A stretch of DNA of 64,000 nucleotides. Origin: Vanrija pseudolonga. Its lineage: Eukaryota > Basidiomycota > Tremellomycetes > Trichosporonales > Trichosporonaceae. A model generated the notes under the pieces. It was not told the origin of the DNA, did not search any database, and was given only the letters and a program-made list of their open reading frames with translations. Positions 63,750 through 64,000 of this stretch are shown here, piece after piece. Location of the stretch: assembly GCF_020906515.1 (NCBI RefSeq), contig NC_085854.1, forward strand, positions 2,356,001 through 2,420,000. The letters run 5' to 3'. Within the stretch, counting starts at the first letter, position 1. Each line of letters starts with the position of its first letter. Both the position numbers and the translations under genes were made by a program.

Positions 63750-64000
63750 GCGAGCAGTTTTGCAGCGCCGCAAGGCGCTGCGAGCTGCATGCTGGACGTC
63801 CACCTCACTGAATGTCCGACCATCCAACCCCGGACCCCGACCCCCGCCCGACCCGATTCCGATTTCCGCATGGCCGAATGTAAAGACACAAGAAACCCAT
63901 AAACTCATATGATCGTACCAAGGCTCGGCTCTGTGACTGTATGCACCGTTCTGCTGTGACTGCTGTGAGGGGGGCGTGAAGGCCGCGGGAGCATCCGTCG
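63750..64000. other. eIF5 3' UTR and right edge of window
   Basis: These 251 bp hold the eIF5 3' flank, with an AATGTAAAG and ATAAACTCATATGA stretch near 63878-63910 that may serve polyadenylation. No further gene begins before the edge. Confidence 0.4.

Noticed and set aside
1-64000. CRISPR arrays, transposons, LTR or viral relics
   Set aside because: No spaced direct repeats, terminal inverted repeats, reverse transcriptase, integrase or transposase motifs were recognised on either strand.

Overview
This window is nuclear DNA from a GC-rich, intron-dense basidiomycete yeast. The gene set (YPD1, an SH3-RasGEF CDC25, an EF-hand MscS channel, UBA1 and others), the very short introns (mostly 35-55 nt, with CTGAC or CTAAC shortly before the acceptor) and the C-rich codon use all suggest Tremellomycetes, most likely Trichosporonales. 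That lineage call is inference; no marker gene is present. I see no transposon, viral relic, CRISPR array or prokaryotic operon.

Layout: 1-934 is the 3' end of a WD40-like gene. UBA1 (ubiquitin E1) follows at 1332-4951. An RRM-only protein (minus) and an F-box protein (plus) diverge at 5.2-8.3 kb. A bZIP regulator (minus, 8.5-10.5 kb) is separated by a 3.2 kb gene-free region from a PIF1 helicase that starts with an RNase H1-type hybrid-binding domain (13.7-15.9 kb). An unrecognised ten-exon gene (16.3-18.3 kb) and the phosphorelay protein YPD1 (minus) come next, then 2.5 kb without genes. After that are a TVP38/VTT membrane protein, a PDR16-type Sec14 lipid-transfer protein (minus), an intron-containing tRNA-Val, a Med27-like gene, ALKBH1 (minus), TCTP (minus) and the exportin CSE1 (plus). 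From 35.4 to 45.7 kb lie a 1,631-residue Swc3-like protein ending in a GATA zinc finger (minus), a T5orf172/GIY-YIG protein (plus) and a coiled-coil protein with a hydrophobic C-terminus (minus). A 3.2 kb gene-free stretch precedes the complex I 21 kDa subunit (minus). CDC25, an MscS/EF-hand channel and eIF5 (all plus) complete the window.

Most genes are housekeeping, and the order is mixed rather than a functional cluster. A loose theme is signalling and stress: CDC25 (Ras/cAMP), YPD1 (HOG phosphorelay), MscS (hypo-osmotic shock), bZIP and TCTP. Exon models were built by hand from splice signals, reading phase and remembered family conservation; the multi-exon models close in frame over their full length.

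The most unusual content is gene architecture. There are several microexons of 6 to 19 nt, two of them (UBA1, 6 nt; PIF1, 9 nt) supported by exact alignment to conserved protein motifs. Other points are 34-nt introns, a GC-AG intron in CSE1, an HBD-PIF1 fusion, an Swc3-GATA fusion, a structured 248-nt intron in TCTP, and short upstream ORFs before eIF5 and the Med27-like gene.
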